Source of the DNA: Rickettsia australis str. Phillips
Lineage (GTDB): Bacteria; Pseudomonadota; Alphaproteobacteria; Rickettsiales; Rickettsiaceae
DNA length: 40,091 nucleotides
Assembly: GCF_000273745.1 (NCBI RefSeq)
Contig: NZ_AKVZ01000031.1
Location: 1-40,091, forward strand
Direction: 5' to 3'
Shown here: positions 10,001 through 20,551 of the stretch, in pieces
Numbering within the stretch: the first letter of the stretch is position 1
Layout: each line of letters opens with the position of its first letter
Notes under the pieces: generated by a model
The model's input: the letters and a program-made list of their open reading frames with translations, nothing else
Databases searched by the model: none
What the model was told of the DNA's origin: nothing
Position numbers and translations under genes: made by a program

Positions 10001-11086
10001 TTAAGAATCAAAATCAAAATCTTTACCTAGTTTAATATATTCTCTAATACGGCTCATGAGGTTTTGAAAATATGTTAAATTATGCCAGGTCATTAGCATA
10101 GAACCAAGTATCTCACCGATTCTAACTACATGATGCAGATAAGCTTTCGTGTAATTAGTGCAAGCAGGACATGAACAATCATGTTCTAACGGCTCATTAT
10201 CACCTGCGTATTTGCTATTGCGGATATTTACCGTACCGTATTTTGTAAAAGCCTGACCGTTGCGTCCTGAGCGTGTCGGAATTACGCAGTCAAACATATC
10301 TATACCTCGGTTAACCGCACAGATAATATCAGCAGGCTTACCGACTCCCATTAAATAACGCGGCTTATTTTGCGGCAGTAAATCAGGAGCATAATCAAGC
10401 ACTTTAAACATAAGCTCCTGCCCCTCACCTACTGCAAGCCCGCCTATAGCATAGCCCTCAAAATCGAGTTCTACTAAATCTTTAGCTGATTGCTCACGTA
10501 ATTCTTCGTAAACACTACCTTGAATAATACCGAATTGTGCGTAGCCTTCCCGCTTAACAAAGGCATTACGTGATCTATTCGCCCATCTAGTCGTAAGCTG
10601 CATAGAAGTTTTAGCTTCTTCAAATGTAACAGGGTACGGCGTACATTCGTCAAAAGCCATAGTGATCGTGCTACCGAGCAGATATTGTATTGCGGTAGAA
10701 CGCTCAGGCGTTAACATATATTTATCACCGTTAATATGAGAGCTGAAACTTACTCCTTCTTCGGTTATCTTGCGTAACTTTGATAGCGACATTACCTGAA
10801 AACCCCCGGAATCAGTTAATATAGGCTTATCCCAATTCATGAATTTATGCAGGCCGCCAAGGCGTGCTATACGCTCAGCACTTGGCTGAAGCATTAAGTG
10901 GTAAGTATTCCCGAGTAATATATCAGCTCCGGTTTCTGCTACCGATTCAGGCAACATTGCCTTAACAGTTCCTCTAGTCCCGACCGGCATAAAGGCCGGA
11001 GTACGAATTTCACCGTGTGCAGTTGCGATAATACCGCTTCTAGCTTTTTTATGCTGATGATGAATATTAAATGAGAATTTTGACAC
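10001..11086 (-). CDS. tgt: queuine tRNA-ribosyltransferase Tgt
   Basis: Exchanges guanine-34 for a queuosine precursor in tRNAs with GUN anticodons. The 361-residue protein shows the catalytic [10 protein letters not shown] block (Asp92, general acid/base), the GIIQGS and [12 protein letters not shown] substrate-binding blocks, [19 protein letters not shown] with the nucleophile Asp, and a C-terminal zinc site ([13 protein letters not shown]). Length is slightly under the usual 370-375 residues but no motif is missing. It is a single gene with about 50 bp downstream to the YefM remnant and a long decayed region upstream. Confidence 0.96.
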   Translation of the reverse strand: MSKFSFNIHHQHKKARSGIIATAHGEIRTPAFMPVGTRGTVKAMLPESVAETGADILLGNTYHLMLQPSAERIARLGGLHKFMNWDKPILTDSGGFQVMSLSKLRKITEEGVSFSSHINGDKYMLTPERSTAIQYLLGSTITMAFDECTPYPVTFEEAKTSMQLTTRWANRSRNAFVKREGYAQFGIIQGSVYEELREQSAKDLVELDFEGYAIGGLAVGEGQELMFKVLDYAPDLLPQNKPRYLMGVGKPADIICAVNRGIDMFDCVIPTRSGRNGQAFTKYGTVNIRNSKYAGDNEPLEHDCSCPACTNYTKAYLHHVVRIGEILGSMLMTWHNLTYFQNLMSRIREYIKLGKDFDFDS

Positions 11087-12104
11087 TGATAATCACTTGT
11101 TTTTAAAAGCAATATCTTAGCATACTATAGGACTGTTAACAAAATAATTTTAAAGCTAATTAAAGCTATTTTGCTAACGGCTCTATCATTTATCCTGAAA
11201 TATAAAAATTAAGATTAAAGGTCGCAATACTTAAAAAAAATCGTCAAGTATTGATCCACAAAGTTTTAACTCAGTTTTTATATATATTGCCGTTTTAATG
11301 AATCCAAGTAAATATAAAGTCCCAATTACTGAAAATAGGACTATACTATTTGGAGTGTTTAATAATTTATCTTCAATAAAAACAGTAATAGTTCCTTTAG
11401 GCTTCGTGTACGATTTGATTAATCAACTCTTTTAAAATAGCATGATCAAACAAGCTTTTTTCTAGGGTTTTTAATATAGTGAAACTGTTTTGCCAACAAT
11501 ATGAATTAAGGAGTGCTCTTCTACGACGCTTACGATCTTCAGAATTTGAAAGTGGTGTTAGAAAGATTATTATTTTGTTAGTGGAAGTCATTTTGATTTG
11601 CCACGTTTAGTTAAACTTAGATTTTTAAGTTCTAACCACCACAAAATATTTTATGATGGTCTATGTTTAATAAATATTTAAAATGAAGTATAGTTTTAGA
11701 CACTGTAAGGAGGTAACGATGGTGGTCAGGTTATTAATTTAATTATAATTAATAACCCGTGCCCCGATGTATTACTTCTTACTTCATTTGGTTCCGAACA
11801 ATCAATAGAGCAATGGTTTATTCACGATCAACCATTAATATCAAGTGAATAACCACTTAGCTCGTACATAGAACAGGAGAGAAAAACATGATAAAGCATA
11901 TTTTTATATCGATGTATCTGAAATTTGGTTACACGGTGCGTTCAGAGAAACCGTAAACGACAGTTTATAATAGCTTTTAGGTTTAAACCTTGGACATATG
12001 CTATTATCACACCCCAACCTTAATAAAGTTGAGGATGGTATCATTCAATGGTAGATACCATCCACGTTTACAAAAGGCTTTAAAAGCCCGAAATAGCGTT
12101 TTGC
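11087..12104. other. about 1 kb of decayed DNA, no intact gene
   Basis: No convincing intact gene is present. On the minus strand there is a 64-codon frame (11397-11591, starting TSTNKIIIFLTPLSN) followed one frame over by about 55 codons with a hydrophobic core (LFSVIGTLYLLGFI), which may be two halves of one dead gene. On the plus strand a strong ribosome binding site (aaggagg, 11707) precedes ATGGTGGTC, but the frame stops after seven codons. Short open pieces follow: one reads NNPCPDVLLLTSFGSEQ, another AYFYIDVSEIWLHGAFRE. The palindrome ggttattaattt/aattaataacc lies at about 11729-11757, and ggatggtatc/gataccatcc at about 12031-12061. I recognise none of the pieces. Confidence 0.6.
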
Positions 12105-12278
12105 TATTTCAGTTAAAATTTATACATACAAATCTTGCTGAATTATCTACTCGTCAAGTAATGGAAGCTAATAATGCAACAGGAATGGAAGAAAATAAGG
12201 TTGTAAGTAAAATGTATAGCTAAAAACGCCTTAAAAAATAAAACCGGTAAAAAAGTAATCTCAACAGCGAATTATTGA
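12105..12278 (+). pseudogene. 3' remnant of a DinD/BRO-type DNA-damage-inducible protein
   Basis: The plus frame reads LAELSTRQVMEANNATGMEE and NKVVSKMYS before a stop (12221-12223). One frame over, from 12216, it continues IAKNALKNKTGKKVISTANY to a stop at 12276-12278. The pattern ELSTRQ-x-x-E..GxxENK..IAKxAxxxxExKTGKKVIS-x-x-N(F/Y) is the C-terminal signature I associate with DinD-like antirepressor/DNA-damage-inducible proteins. The upstream part of the frame consists of a palindromic repeat (gaaatagcgttttgctatttc), so only about 55 codons of the gene survive, with one frameshift. Confidence 0.5.
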
Positions 12279-12730
12279 ATGCCTAAACTTATAAAGTAAC
12301 TATGCTATGTGAAGAAAAGTTAATAAGATTTTTGCAGTAATAGTTATACCTATTAAAAAAATCTTATAATTTGTAGCTAAAAAAAGCAAAAATAGATTAA
12401 ATTGATTTTCCTTTACACAACCTAGGACTAATTTGAAATACTTTAAGTTTTTTAACCACCAATGAGCATAATTTTTGGTGGTCTGGGAGGTCGCACACTG
12501 CCAAAAGTCAGCCACACTAGGGAGTTTTAAGCTTATAGTAACCCTTAAGCTCTGAACATACCTAATATCTCCCCGACCGTGAAGTCGAGGATTACATCGG
12601 TTTTGTGAGAAATGTTCTCACTTTTGGCAGAAGTTTCGACACCCCGAAATAGCACTTTGCTACTCCAAGTATCATTTTATATATAACTTTCAAAAAGTCA
12701 ATGATGGTTTGTTATTATACTCACAACGTT
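12279..12730. other. non-coding stretch with several inverted repeats
   Basis: No gene is seen. The region holds an 11-bp perfect inverted repeat (ctgccaaaagt at 12498-12508, acttttggcag at 12620-12630) enclosing 111 bp, a smaller perfect palindrome gtgagaa-atg-ttctcac at 12605-12621, and accaccaa/ttggtggt around 12460-12482. A copy of the cccgaaatagc..ttgcta motif at 12642-12663 resembles the one at about 12089-12110. The 11-bp arms could be ends of a small non-autonomous element, but no flanking target duplication was recognised. It may also hold the terminator for the minus-strand gene ending at 12731. Confidence 0.55.
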
Positions 12731-14089
12731 CTATACTCCTATGCCTAAAGAGCTAGATGAGACATCGGCTAATAATGGCATTTCATGATTTGGTAACTCT
12801 GGAATATAAGTATATTCTCCGCTTGAGGTTTCATCAATTCCAAGTAGCATCTCGAATACTTGCTCAAGACAGTTTTTGTGTTCTTCGGATTTAATATCCG
12901 TTTCCCTTGATTCTTTTATTAAATTTGCAAAAGATTTAATAGCAATAAAATTATCCTTTCCATTAAGAAGATCACATATTTTATGTAATGTGTTACCTAA
13001 AGAATTTATATTAGCACATATGTTAGAGACAGAATTTAACTTTGTAATTGCTTTATCTAGACCTTGTATTTTTGATTTTAATAGAGAAATATCATAATTT
13101 TGACCATGTAAATTTATCGTATCTTGATTAATTGTGTTTAGTATTGCAACTATATCTGTTAAATTTCCAATTCCTATAATTTCATCTAACATCGCTTGAA
13201 ATTCAATTAGTGTGCTAAGATTTATATTAGCCTTTTGTAACTTTATGTTTTCACCCTCTAACTTTATGTTTTCACCCTCTAACTCTAGATTTTGATCTTT
13301 TATATTTTTTCCCTTATACCAATCCCATCCATATTTAACTGCAAAACCTATACTTATTATTCCAAATACCGTAGCGGTGATATAAGCACCGGTATATCCA
13401 CCGCCATTTGTGTCGTCATTAGGTTTTTCTGTAGTGGGAGTGGTTGCCTCAGTGAAAGTTTTACTTAGTAAATTTAAAATATCTTTACCTACTGCTGTAG
13501 GGGATATATTGTCCAAAGTTATGTTGAAAGCATCTAGAATAACCTTAAGATTATCAGTAGTGAATGTGATTGGTATATTCAATAAATTAAAAATTTCTAC
13601 CCCTACTTCTTGAACATTGTTCAAAGTTATTTCCGAATGATTAAAAATATCTCTCAAATTATTAACAAGCATTTTGGCATTATGCTCTTGTAAAATAGCT
13701 GCGCCTTCAGTGGTAGTGCATTCATTTAATTCTACTAAGGTAGTGTTTTGAAGTAAGTGCTTACCTTCTTCTAAAATAACGCTAGTATTGTTTTCATAAG
13801 TAGCAATAGATTTTATAGGGATTTTAATGCCTGTACACTCCCTAATTACTACTGATAAATCGTTAGGTACATCTGTTAAATGATTAAAGATTCCTGCCCA
13901 ATTACATTTTATATTCTCAACTAAATAACCGTTAGTGAAACTTCCTTTAACAGTATTATATACTAATGAAAATATAGTATTGCCTAACTTATAAATAGTA
14001 TGTTTTGTATTTCCAGGTAAGCTACTCACCATTTCATTTGCAAATATAGGCATGAAACAGTTTAAGTTTATATTTAATATAGGTGCCAT
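12731..14089 (-). CDS. orphan protein with one central membrane helix and coiled coil, unknown function
   Basis: A 452-residue protein starting at the ATG at 14089; a second ATG directly before it (14092) is also possible. The ribosome binding site is aaaggag. There is no clear cleaved signal peptide, though the first 20 residues are hydrophobic (MAPILNINLNCFMPIFANEM). Residues about 30-220 are Asn/Thr-rich. A Thr/Pro linker (EATTPTTEKPND, then GGG) leads to a single membrane helix (AYITATVFGIISIGFAV, about 235-253) and a basic WYKGK flank. A short coiled coil follows with LEGENIK repeated twice, from a perfect 21-bp tandem repeat at 13240-13281. The C-terminal 150 residues are helical, and the tail is Ser-rich. 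No family is recognised. Its layout would fit a surface or effector-like protein, which is inference only. Confidence 0.75.
   Translation of the reverse strand: MAPILNINLNCFMPIFANEMVSSLPGNTKHTIYKLGNTIFSLVYNTVKGSFTNGYLVENIKCNWAGIFNHLTDVPNDLSVVIRECTGIKIPIKSIATYENNTSVILEEGKHLLQNTTLVELNECTTTEGAAILQEHNAKMLVNNLRDIFNHSEITLNNVQEVGVEIFNLLNIPITFTTDNLKVILDAFNITLDNISPTAVGKDILNLLSKTFTEATTPTTEKPNDDTNGGGYTGAYITATVFGIISIGFAVKYGWDWYKGKNIKDQNLELEGENIKLEGENIKLQKANINLSTLIEFQAMLDEIIGIGNLTDIVAILNTINQDTINLHGQNYDISLLKSKIQGLDKAITKLNSVSNICANINSLGNTLHKICDLLNGKDNFIAIKSFANLIKESRETDIKSEEHKNCLEQVFEMLLGIDETSSGEYTYIPELPNHEMPLLADVSSSSLGIGV
13240..13281. repeat. 21-bp tandem duplication inside the orphan membrane protein gene
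   Basis: Two identical 21-bp units (13240-13260 and 13261-13281), in frame, each encoding LEGENIK on the minus strand. A partial third unit follows (LELEGEN, LQKANIN). Perfect identity suggests a recent slippage or duplication event that lengthens the coiled coil by one heptad per unit. Confidence 0.9.
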
Positions 14090-14227
14090 CATGTTACTCC
14101 TTTAATTTAATTAATAAAACCATAAAACGTGGTTTCTAGAGTATGTTAATGTTTTTGTCAAGGTAAAGTTAAAATAAATTAATATATGAGAAAGGAGTTT
14201 GAGATGGGTTACTATTATGAAAGCCTC

Positions 14228-14334
14228 TTTGGTGTCATCCCGTGGCTTGACCATGGGGTCCAAAAATATAACTTATAATGTACATAATTTGACATTTTTA
14301 ACTGGAGCCCGTGGTCAAGCTACGAGTGACACCA
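14228..14334. repeat. palindromic element, gtcaccccgtgg type
   Basis: The left arm ggtgtcatcccgtggcttga and the right arm, inverted, cgtggtcaagctacgagtgacacc pair imperfectly around an AT-rich centre. It is the same family as the outer arms at 1574-1816 and the short copy at 28707-28740. It lies between the upstream end of the orphan membrane protein gene and the 3' end of mnmE. Confidence 0.75.
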
Positions 14335-14390
14335 AGTGCGTTTTTTGATCCATGCAATAACACCAATGCCAAGCGGGCATCACATAGACA

Positions 14391-15728
14391 TTATTTCCCT
14401 ATGCAGAAATTTTTAAAGATCTCGCTTAGTATTTCTTCTACGTTAATAACGCCCGTAATAGCACCAATGCAGCGTGCCGTCATTCTAATATCTTCAGTTG
14501 CTAGAACTAAATCATTATCTAAGCTAAAAGCCGTTAAATGTGAGAGAGCTTGTTTTAAATAATGACGATGACGTTGATTTGTTATGTAAGGCGTTTCGGT
14601 AAAACCAACCATATTTTCGGCAATATTTTCTATATTTTTTAATATACTTGAAAGAGCAATATTATTTTTTACCGAAACTCTTAAGCATTTATATTTATCT
14701 TCAATTAAAAATACTTTGGTTGGTTCTATAAGGTCTATTTTATTAATTATTACGATAGTATTTTCATCAATTAAACCTGCAATATCTTCATTTATAGAGG
14801 AGTCTAATTTTTTGGCATCAAACATAATAATTTTAATATCCGCTGTTTTAGCCGAATTAATAGCTCTTTTTATACCTTCTTGCTCGATAATGTCACTACT
14901 TTCTTCTCTTATACCTGCTGTATCTTGTAAAATAATAGGATAACCGCCAATGTCTAAATGCCCCTCTATTATATCTCTAGTAGTGCCTGCAATATTTGAG
15001 ACAATCGCTATGTCTCTTTGCATTAAGAAGTTTAATAAGCTAGACTTACCTGCATTAGGTGGGCCGATAATTGCAAGTTTAAGACCGCTATTTAGTAATT
15101 CTCCTCGTCTATTATCGTTAAGATAATGAGATATTTCATTTACAAGGTTTTTATGAGTGTTATTAACATCGTTAAGGACGCTATCCGGTATATCTTCATC
15201 AGGGAAATCTATATAAGCTTCAAGCAGAGAGATAATTTTTAAAAGCTGACTACGCCAGTTATTATATAATTCTTCAAGTATGCCACTTGCTTGTCTAATT
15301 GCTTGCCTATGCTGCATAATGGTTTCAGCGTTAATTAGATCGGCTATTCCTTCTGCGGCTGTTAAATCAAATTTATTATTTAAAAAAGCTCTTTTGGTAA
15401 ATTCCCCTGCTTCTGCCAAACGAATATCAGATATATTTAACAAAGTATTTATCAGCATAATAGATATAGCTTTACTGCCGTGAGTATGAATCTCGACTAC
15501 GTCTTCTCCAGTAAAACTATTAGGTAGCTTAAAATAAACAACCATAGCATTATCAATTAGCTCCTTGGTTTCAGGGGCAATAATTTGTTGATAATACATT
15601 AATCTCGGCTTAAAGTCTTTTTTACCAGTAAGCAGCTGCAAAACTTCCAGACTTTTAGGACCTGAAATCCTAAAAACCGCTACCCCTGCTTTACCGAATG
15701 CAGAGCTTTGTGCAAATATAGTTTCCAC
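14391..15728 (-). CDS. mnmE: tRNA modification GTPase MnmE
   Basis: GTPase that works with MnmG to install the cmnm5 group at U34 of tRNAs. The 445-residue protein has the N-terminal formyl-THF-binding domain ([20 protein letters not shown]), the helical domain with [29 protein letters not shown] split over about residues 104-132, the G domain with P-loop GPPNAGKSS (222-230), switch region AGTTRDI, DTAG and NKID, and the C-terminal FCIGK with the catalytic Cys. Complete and intact. It is divergent from gdhB with about 70 bp between the starts, which must hold both promoters. Confidence 0.96.
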   Translation of the reverse strand: METIFAQSSAFGKAGVAVFRISGPKSLEVLQLLTGKKDFKPRLMYYQQIIAPETKELIDNAMVVYFKLPNSFTGEDVVEIHTHGSKAISIMLINTLLNISDIRLAEAGEFTKRAFLNNKFDLTAAEGIADLINAETIMQHRQAIRQASGILEELYNNWRSQLLKIISLLEAYIDFPDEDIPDSVLNDVNNTHKNLVNEISHYLNDNRRGELLNSGLKLAIIGPPNAGKSSLLNFLMQRDIAIVSNIAGTTRDIIEGHLDIGGYPIILQDTAGIREESSDIIEQEGIKRAINSAKTADIKIIMFDAKKLDSSINEDIAGLIDENTIVIINKIDLIEPTKVFLIEDKYKCLRVSVKNNIALSSILKNIENIAENMVGFTETPYITNQRHRHYLKQALSHLTAFSLDNDLVLATEDIRMTARCIGAITGVINVEEILSEIFKNFCIGK

Positions 15729-15799
15729 TTATTTTCTATACCTCTTGCTTAAGTTATTTTATATAATATAATAACTTTATTATTATTCTAGAGAAAATC

Positions 15800-18700
15800 A
15801 TGGCATCCAAAACAACTCCTTTAAACTTTAGCCGTTTAAATTGTCAAATTCCGAATTATAAAACTAAAATTCTAGAACTTAGCAAGGCACGTAAGTTAAG
15901 TTCCATACATATAGATTTTGTTCAAAAGTTTTTAAATTATATTCCGATAGATTATGATTTTGAGAATAGAGAAAAATTATTTCAAAATTTTGCAGATGAA
16001 GCCTTTAAGTTTTTTAAGCAAAGGGTAGAAAGAGCAAGAAAAATAGCAATAACAAAGACGGTTATAGAAAATGATTCGGCAATAAATGTCTTGATATTAC
16101 TTGATAATAAACCGCATATTGTTGATTTTATTATATGTCTGCTTAAAAACATGAATTTACAAACTAAGTTTTTACTCCATCCGGTAATAAACTGCATCCG
16201 AAATAGTAAAGGAGAATTAGAAAAAATATTAGAAAATTCTGTATCGGATGAAAAATCAGAATCGATACTACATTTAACCATTTTAGGAAATTTTGACGAT
16301 AAAACTACTACATTTTTAACTGAGGCTATAAATGAAAGATTAGAAGAGTTAGAACAAAGCTATAGCCATTTACCGCAATTACTCACAAAATTACAAGGTT
16401 TATCTAAAAATATAATTAATAATGATAAATTAAATTTTGAAGAGGCTAAAGAATTCTTAAATTGGTTACAAAAGAATAATTTGGTTTTATTAGGGACTCT
16501 TGATTTTGAGGTAAAATCTTTAAAATTAACCCATGAAATAGGAGCAGCAAAAATATGGCAAGAAGTAAAAGACGAGATTGATGATATTATAAAATGTTCT
16601 GCTAATCCTTTATATCAAAATCAATTAATAATACTCGGTAAAATAAATAGTGCGTCACTTATCCATTCAGATAATTTAATCGACTATATCTTAGTGAAAC
16701 AATTTAACTCTTCTGGTGAATATATTTCGGGAAGTATAATTTTCGGCATATATAATTCAAATATGTATTACCATTCAATAAGTGATATTCCAATCCTACG
16801 ACAAAAATTTAATTTTGTAATTGAGAAAGCCGATTTTGCATTATCCGGTTATAATGCCGATAAGTTAAGAATTTTAATGGAGTCGTTACCGAGAGAAGCT
16901 TTAATACAAATTGATCAAGGCGATTTATATTGTATGTGTTTACATATGCTCTCAAGTATGATGAGTAAGAAGCTTAAATTATTTATTCAATATGATTGGT
17001 CGAGTTCTTTTCTTAATATCATAATTTTTCTGCCACGAGAACGTTTAACTGCTGAAATACATAATATGATAGATTGTTATTTAGCAGAAAAATTCGGGAG
17101 TAAAATTTTATCCAACTATATAACCGAAGTAGCCGGTAATTTTTCTTATCTTTTTGTAACGCTTGAAGCACAAGGGGAACATAAAATAAATTTTGAAGCA
17201 GAAATAATACAACAAGATTTAGATCGTATCTCTACACGTTGGAGTGAAGATTTGTATTTTAAGCTTTCTAAAAAATTTGGCGAATATCAAGCAGGTATTA
17301 ATTTAAAGCTTTTTTATAATGTTTTTCCGGCAGATTATAGACAAAAATTTTCTCCGGAAATAGCTTTAGTAGATATTCAATATTTAACGGCAGCAAGCAA
17401 GTCACAAGAATGTATGTTTAATCTAGTTTCTATAAATGAAACGGAATTTTCCTTAAAAATATATAGTCCAAAAGTAAAACTTGCACTTTCTAACATATTG
17501 CCACCAATCGAAAATTTAGGTTTTAAAGCAATTGATGAACAAACTTTTGCAATTAAGGAGGCTCTCGAAATTAAAGAAAGCTGGATATATAATTTTATCT
17601 TAACTTCTATTGTACCTGTAAAAGATAATATTACCGAATTAAAAATAAATGTTGAAGAGGCCTTAGATAAAATGGCACTTGGGATGCTTGCTAATGATTC
17701 TTTAAGTAAATTAATAGTGCTTGCCGGTTTTAATTGGAAGCAAGTTAAACTCGTTAAAGCTTTAACAAGATATTTACATCAAACGGGTTTTAGTTACGGT
17801 AAAGGTTATGTACAGTTAACGTTACTTAAACATCCTGAATATACAAAAATGTTGGTAAATCTATTTGATATAAAATTTAATCCTAAACAGCCCAATAACA
17901 ATTATGATGCAATTAAAGATAAACTAAATAATTACTTAGTAACCGTTGAGATGAGTAGTGAAGATAAAGTACTACGTAATATGCTTGGTATAGTTAATGC
18001 TATTACTAGGACAAATTACTATCAACCATATAAACATATTTTTTCATTTAAGTTTGATTCTTCAAAAGTACCAGATTTACCTAAACCTATTCCGTTTGCC
18101 GAAGCATTTGTTTATTCTAGAAATTTTGAAGCTATTCATTTAAGAGGCGGTCCCGTATCACGCGGAGGACTTAGATGGTCGGATAGAGCAGAAGATTATA
18201 GGCTTGAGGTCCTTGGGCTTATGAAAGCACAAATGACGAAGAACTCCGTTATTGTCCCTGTCGGCTCTAAAGGCGGCTTTTATGTTTATTTTACTGAGGA
18301 AGGGCTTACTCGTGATGAATATATGGAAAAAGTGGTAGAATGCTATAAGAATTTCCTGAGAGGTTTATTAGACATAACCGATAATATCATTGACGGTAAA
18401 GTAGTACATCCGAAAGACGTTATTATTTATGATAAAGAAGATCCTTATTTAGTGGTTGCTGCTGATAAAGGTACAGCTTCATTTTCGGATTACGCTAATA
18501 GTGTGGCAAGAGAATATAATTACTGGCTTGATGATGCTTTTGCTTCCGGTGGCTCTGCAGGTTACGATCATAAAAAAATGGCGATTACTTCCAAAGGAGC
18601 TTGGATTTCCGTAACTAATCACTTTAAAACTTTAGGATTAGATGTTCAACAAGACCCTATTACCGTAGTAGGTATAGGAGATATGTCGGGAGACGTGTTC

Positions 18701-20548
18701 GGTAACGGTATGCTAAGATCAGATGCTATTAAGTTGGTGGCTGCCTTTAATCATAAACATATATTTATTGATCCTACCCCTGATCCTGTATCAAGTTTTA
18801 ATGAGCGTTTGCGTTTATTTAATTTAAAGGGTTCTAATTGGTCCGATTATGATTCTAAGCTTATTTCTAAAGGAGGCCAAGTATTTGAACGTAGCAGTAA
18901 ATTAATAAAACTATCACCGGAAATTAAAAAATTACTTGATATAAATGATAATGAATTATCACCAGAAGAATTAATTAAAGCTATTTTAAAAGCAGATGTT
19001 GATTTATTGTGGAATGGCGGAATAGGCACTTATATCAAAGCTAAAACGGAAAATAATTTAGAAATCGGTGATAAAACAAATGATAACCTTAGATGTAACG
19101 GTGAAGAAATTAGAGCAAAGGTTATAGCAGAAGGCGGTAATGTCGGGGTATCACAGAGAGGTAGAGTTGAATATGCTAAAAAAGGCGGACGCATAAATGC
19201 CGACTTTATTGATAATTCAGCAGGTGTTGATTGTTCTGATCATGAGGTAAATATCAAGATTGCTTTAAGTAGTGCGGTAACCTCAGGAAAAATTACTTTA
19301 GAAGAACGTAATAAACTCCTAAATGATATGACGAAACAAGTTGAAGAATTAGTATTGCTTGATAATCATAAGCAAACTGAAGCAATAACAATTATGCAAT
19401 TATCTCCTACTTTAACCATTAATATACTGAGTCAATTTATAGATATTTTAGAAGAAGAAAAAGTATTAGAGCGGGAAAATGAATTCTTGCCTAGTGTAGA
19501 AGAATTAAATAAGAGAGCTATTAGCGGTGAAGTATTAACTCGTCCTGAGCTTTGCGTATTGCTATCATATAGTAAGAGATCTGCTTATCATGAGTTAATT
19601 AATTCTACTTTTTCCCATGATAAATATTTTGATGAATATCTTATAGATTATTTTCCTGAAATGATGCAAAAAAAGTTTCGTAATGAAATTTTATCTCATC
19701 CTCTTAAACACGAGATTATTAAAACCGTTACTATAAATAAAATAATTAATCAGCTTGGAGGACCTCTTATTAGTATTGTAAAGCGTGAGATTGGGGCTCC
19801 TCTTTGTGATATAATAAGGTCATATACCATTATTTGTGAAATTTTTGATCTTGATGATATATGGGACACTATAAGTAAGCTACCTACTAATATTGATTAC
19901 AATGTAAAAATTGATATGTTTACCGAAATAACGAAATTAATGCGTAGGGGTATTTCGTGGTTTATTAAAAATTTAAAACATCCTATTAATATTAGTGAAA
20001 CTATAGAAGAGTTTAGAGTTCCTGCACAAAACTTAAGAAAAACGGTAAGGACTTTATTAGTCGGAGAAACTAAAATAAGATATGAAGAAAAATTAAATTA
20101 TTATACAACTGGCGGGGTAGAGGAATCATTTGCTGCTACTATTGCTACATTTGACAATTTAATTTCAGTATTTGACATTATATATGTAACAAAACAGACT
20201 TCAGGAAATAATCAAGAGATAGCAAAAGCTTATTTTGCTATAAGCGATATGTTTAGTCTTGATTGGTTACGTAAAGCTTGTGATAAGCAATTGAACGATT
20301 CATTTTGGCGTCGCTTAGGTATTCAATCCCTAAAAGATGATTTATATGACAAACAACGTAGATTATTAATAAAAATAATTAATAAATCTAAAACAACTAT
20401 TGCTTTAGATTTATGGATTGATAATAATAACTTAGTTAGAAATTTTCTTGATTTTATTAAAGAAATTAAATCTCAAGAAACTATAGACTTAAATATAATT
20501 ATTTTAGCAAATAAGAAATTTGAAATATTCTTACAAAAACTTGAGTAA
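15800..20548 (+). CDS. gdhB: NAD-specific glutamate dehydrogenase, large (180-kDa) type
   Basis: Oxidises glutamate to 2-oxoglutarate with NAD, feeding host-derived glutamate into the TCA cycle. At 1582 residues it belongs to the large bacterial GDH class: a long N-terminal regulatory part (ACT-like segments, about residues 1-700), then the catalytic core with RGGPVSRGGLRWSDRAEDYR, LMKAQMTKNSVIVPVGSKGG, the SAGYDHKKMAITSKGAW block, VVGIGDMSGDVFGNGML (nucleotide-binding) and AEGGNVGVSQRGRVEYA. A C-terminal helical extension follows. The frame is intact over 4.7 kb, in contrast to many neighbours, so it is under selection. It is followed after 3 bp by a RodZ-like gene. Confidence 0.96.
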   Translation: MASKTTPLNFSRLNCQIPNYKTKILELSKARKLSSIHIDFVQKFLNYIPIDYDFENREKLFQNFADEAFKFFKQRVERARKIAITKTVIENDSAINVLILLDNKPHIVDFIICLLKNMNLQTKFLLHPVINCIRNSKGELEKILENSVSDEKSESILHLTILGNFDDKTTTFLTEAINERLEELEQSYSHLPQLLTKLQGLSKNIINNDKLNFEEAKEFLNWLQKNNLVLLGTLDFEVKSLKLTHEIGAAKIWQEVKDEIDDIIKCSANPLYQNQLIILGKINSASLIHSDNLIDYILVKQFNSSGEYISGSIIFGIYNSNMYYHSISDIPILRQKFNFVIEKADFALSGYNADKLRILMESLPREALIQIDQGDLYCMCLHMLSSMMSKKLKLFIQYDWSSSFLNIIIFLPRERLTAEIHNMIDCYLAEKFGSKILSNYITEVAGNFSYLFVTLEAQGEHKINFEAEIIQQDLDRISTRWSEDLYFKLSKKFGEYQAGINLKLFYNVFPADYRQKFSPEIALVDIQYLTAASKSQECMFNLVSINETEFSLKIYSPKVKLALSNILPPIENLGFKAIDEQTFAIKEALEIKESWIYNFILTSIVPVKDNITELKINVEEALDKMALGMLANDSLSKLIVLAGFNWKQVKLVKALTRYLHQTGFSYGKGYVQLTLLKHPEYTKMLVNLFDIKFNPKQPNNNYDAIKDKLNNYLVTVEMSSEDKVLRNMLGIVNAITRTNYYQPYKHIFSFKFDSSKVPDLPKPIPFAEAFVYSRNFEAIHLRGGPVSRGGLRWSDRAEDYRLEVLGLMKAQMTKNSVIVPVGSKGGFYVYFTEEGLTRDEYMEKVVECYKNFLRGLLDITDNIIDGKVVHPKDVIIYDKEDPYLVVAADKGTASFSDYANSVAREYNYWLDDAFASGGSAGYDHKKMAITSKGAWISVTNHFKTLGLDVQQDPITVVGIGDMSGDVFGNGMLRSDAIKLVAAFNHKHIFIDPTPDPVSSFNERLRLFNLKGSNWSDYDSKLISKGGQVFERSSKLIKLSPEIKKLLDINDNELSPEELIKAILKADVDLLWNGGIGTYIKAKTENNLEIGDKTNDNLRCNGEEIRAKVIAEGGNVGVSQRGRVEYAKKGGRINADFIDNSAGVDCSDHEVNIKIALSSAVTSGKITLEERNKLLNDMTKQVEELVLLDNHKQTEAITIMQLSPTLTINILSQFIDILEEEKVLERENEFLPSVEELNKRAISGEVLTRPELCVLLSYSKRSAYHELINSTFSHDKYFDEYLIDYFPEMMQKKFRNEILSHPLKHEIIKTVTINKIINQLGGPLISIVKREIGAPLCDIIRSYTIICEIFDLDDIWDTISKLPTNIDYNVKIDMFTEITKLMRRGISWFIKNLKHPINISETIEEFRVPAQNLRKTVRTLLVGETKIRYEEKLNYYTTGGVEESFAATIATFDNLISVFDIIYVTKQTSGNNQEIAKAYFAISDMFSLDWLRKACDKQLNDSFWRRLGIQSLKDDLYDKQRRLLIKIINKSKTTIALDLWIDNNNLVRNFLDFIKEIKSQETIDLNIIILANKKFEIFLQKLE

Positions 20549-20551
20549 ATT

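Noticed and set aside
11397..11591. 64-codon minus-strand frame (TSTNKIIIFLTPLSN)
   Set aside because: No family pattern, lies in decayed DNA. Mentioned as a possible dead gene piece but not called as a gene.
12300..12515. 71-codon minus-strand hydrophobic frame
   Set aside because: Overlaps inverted repeats, no ribosome binding site, composition is what AT-rich DNA gives by chance.
12498..12630. Small transposable element bounded by 11-bp inverted repeats
   Set aside because: The arms are perfect but no target-site duplication or second copy in the window was found, so it is listed only as an inverted repeat.
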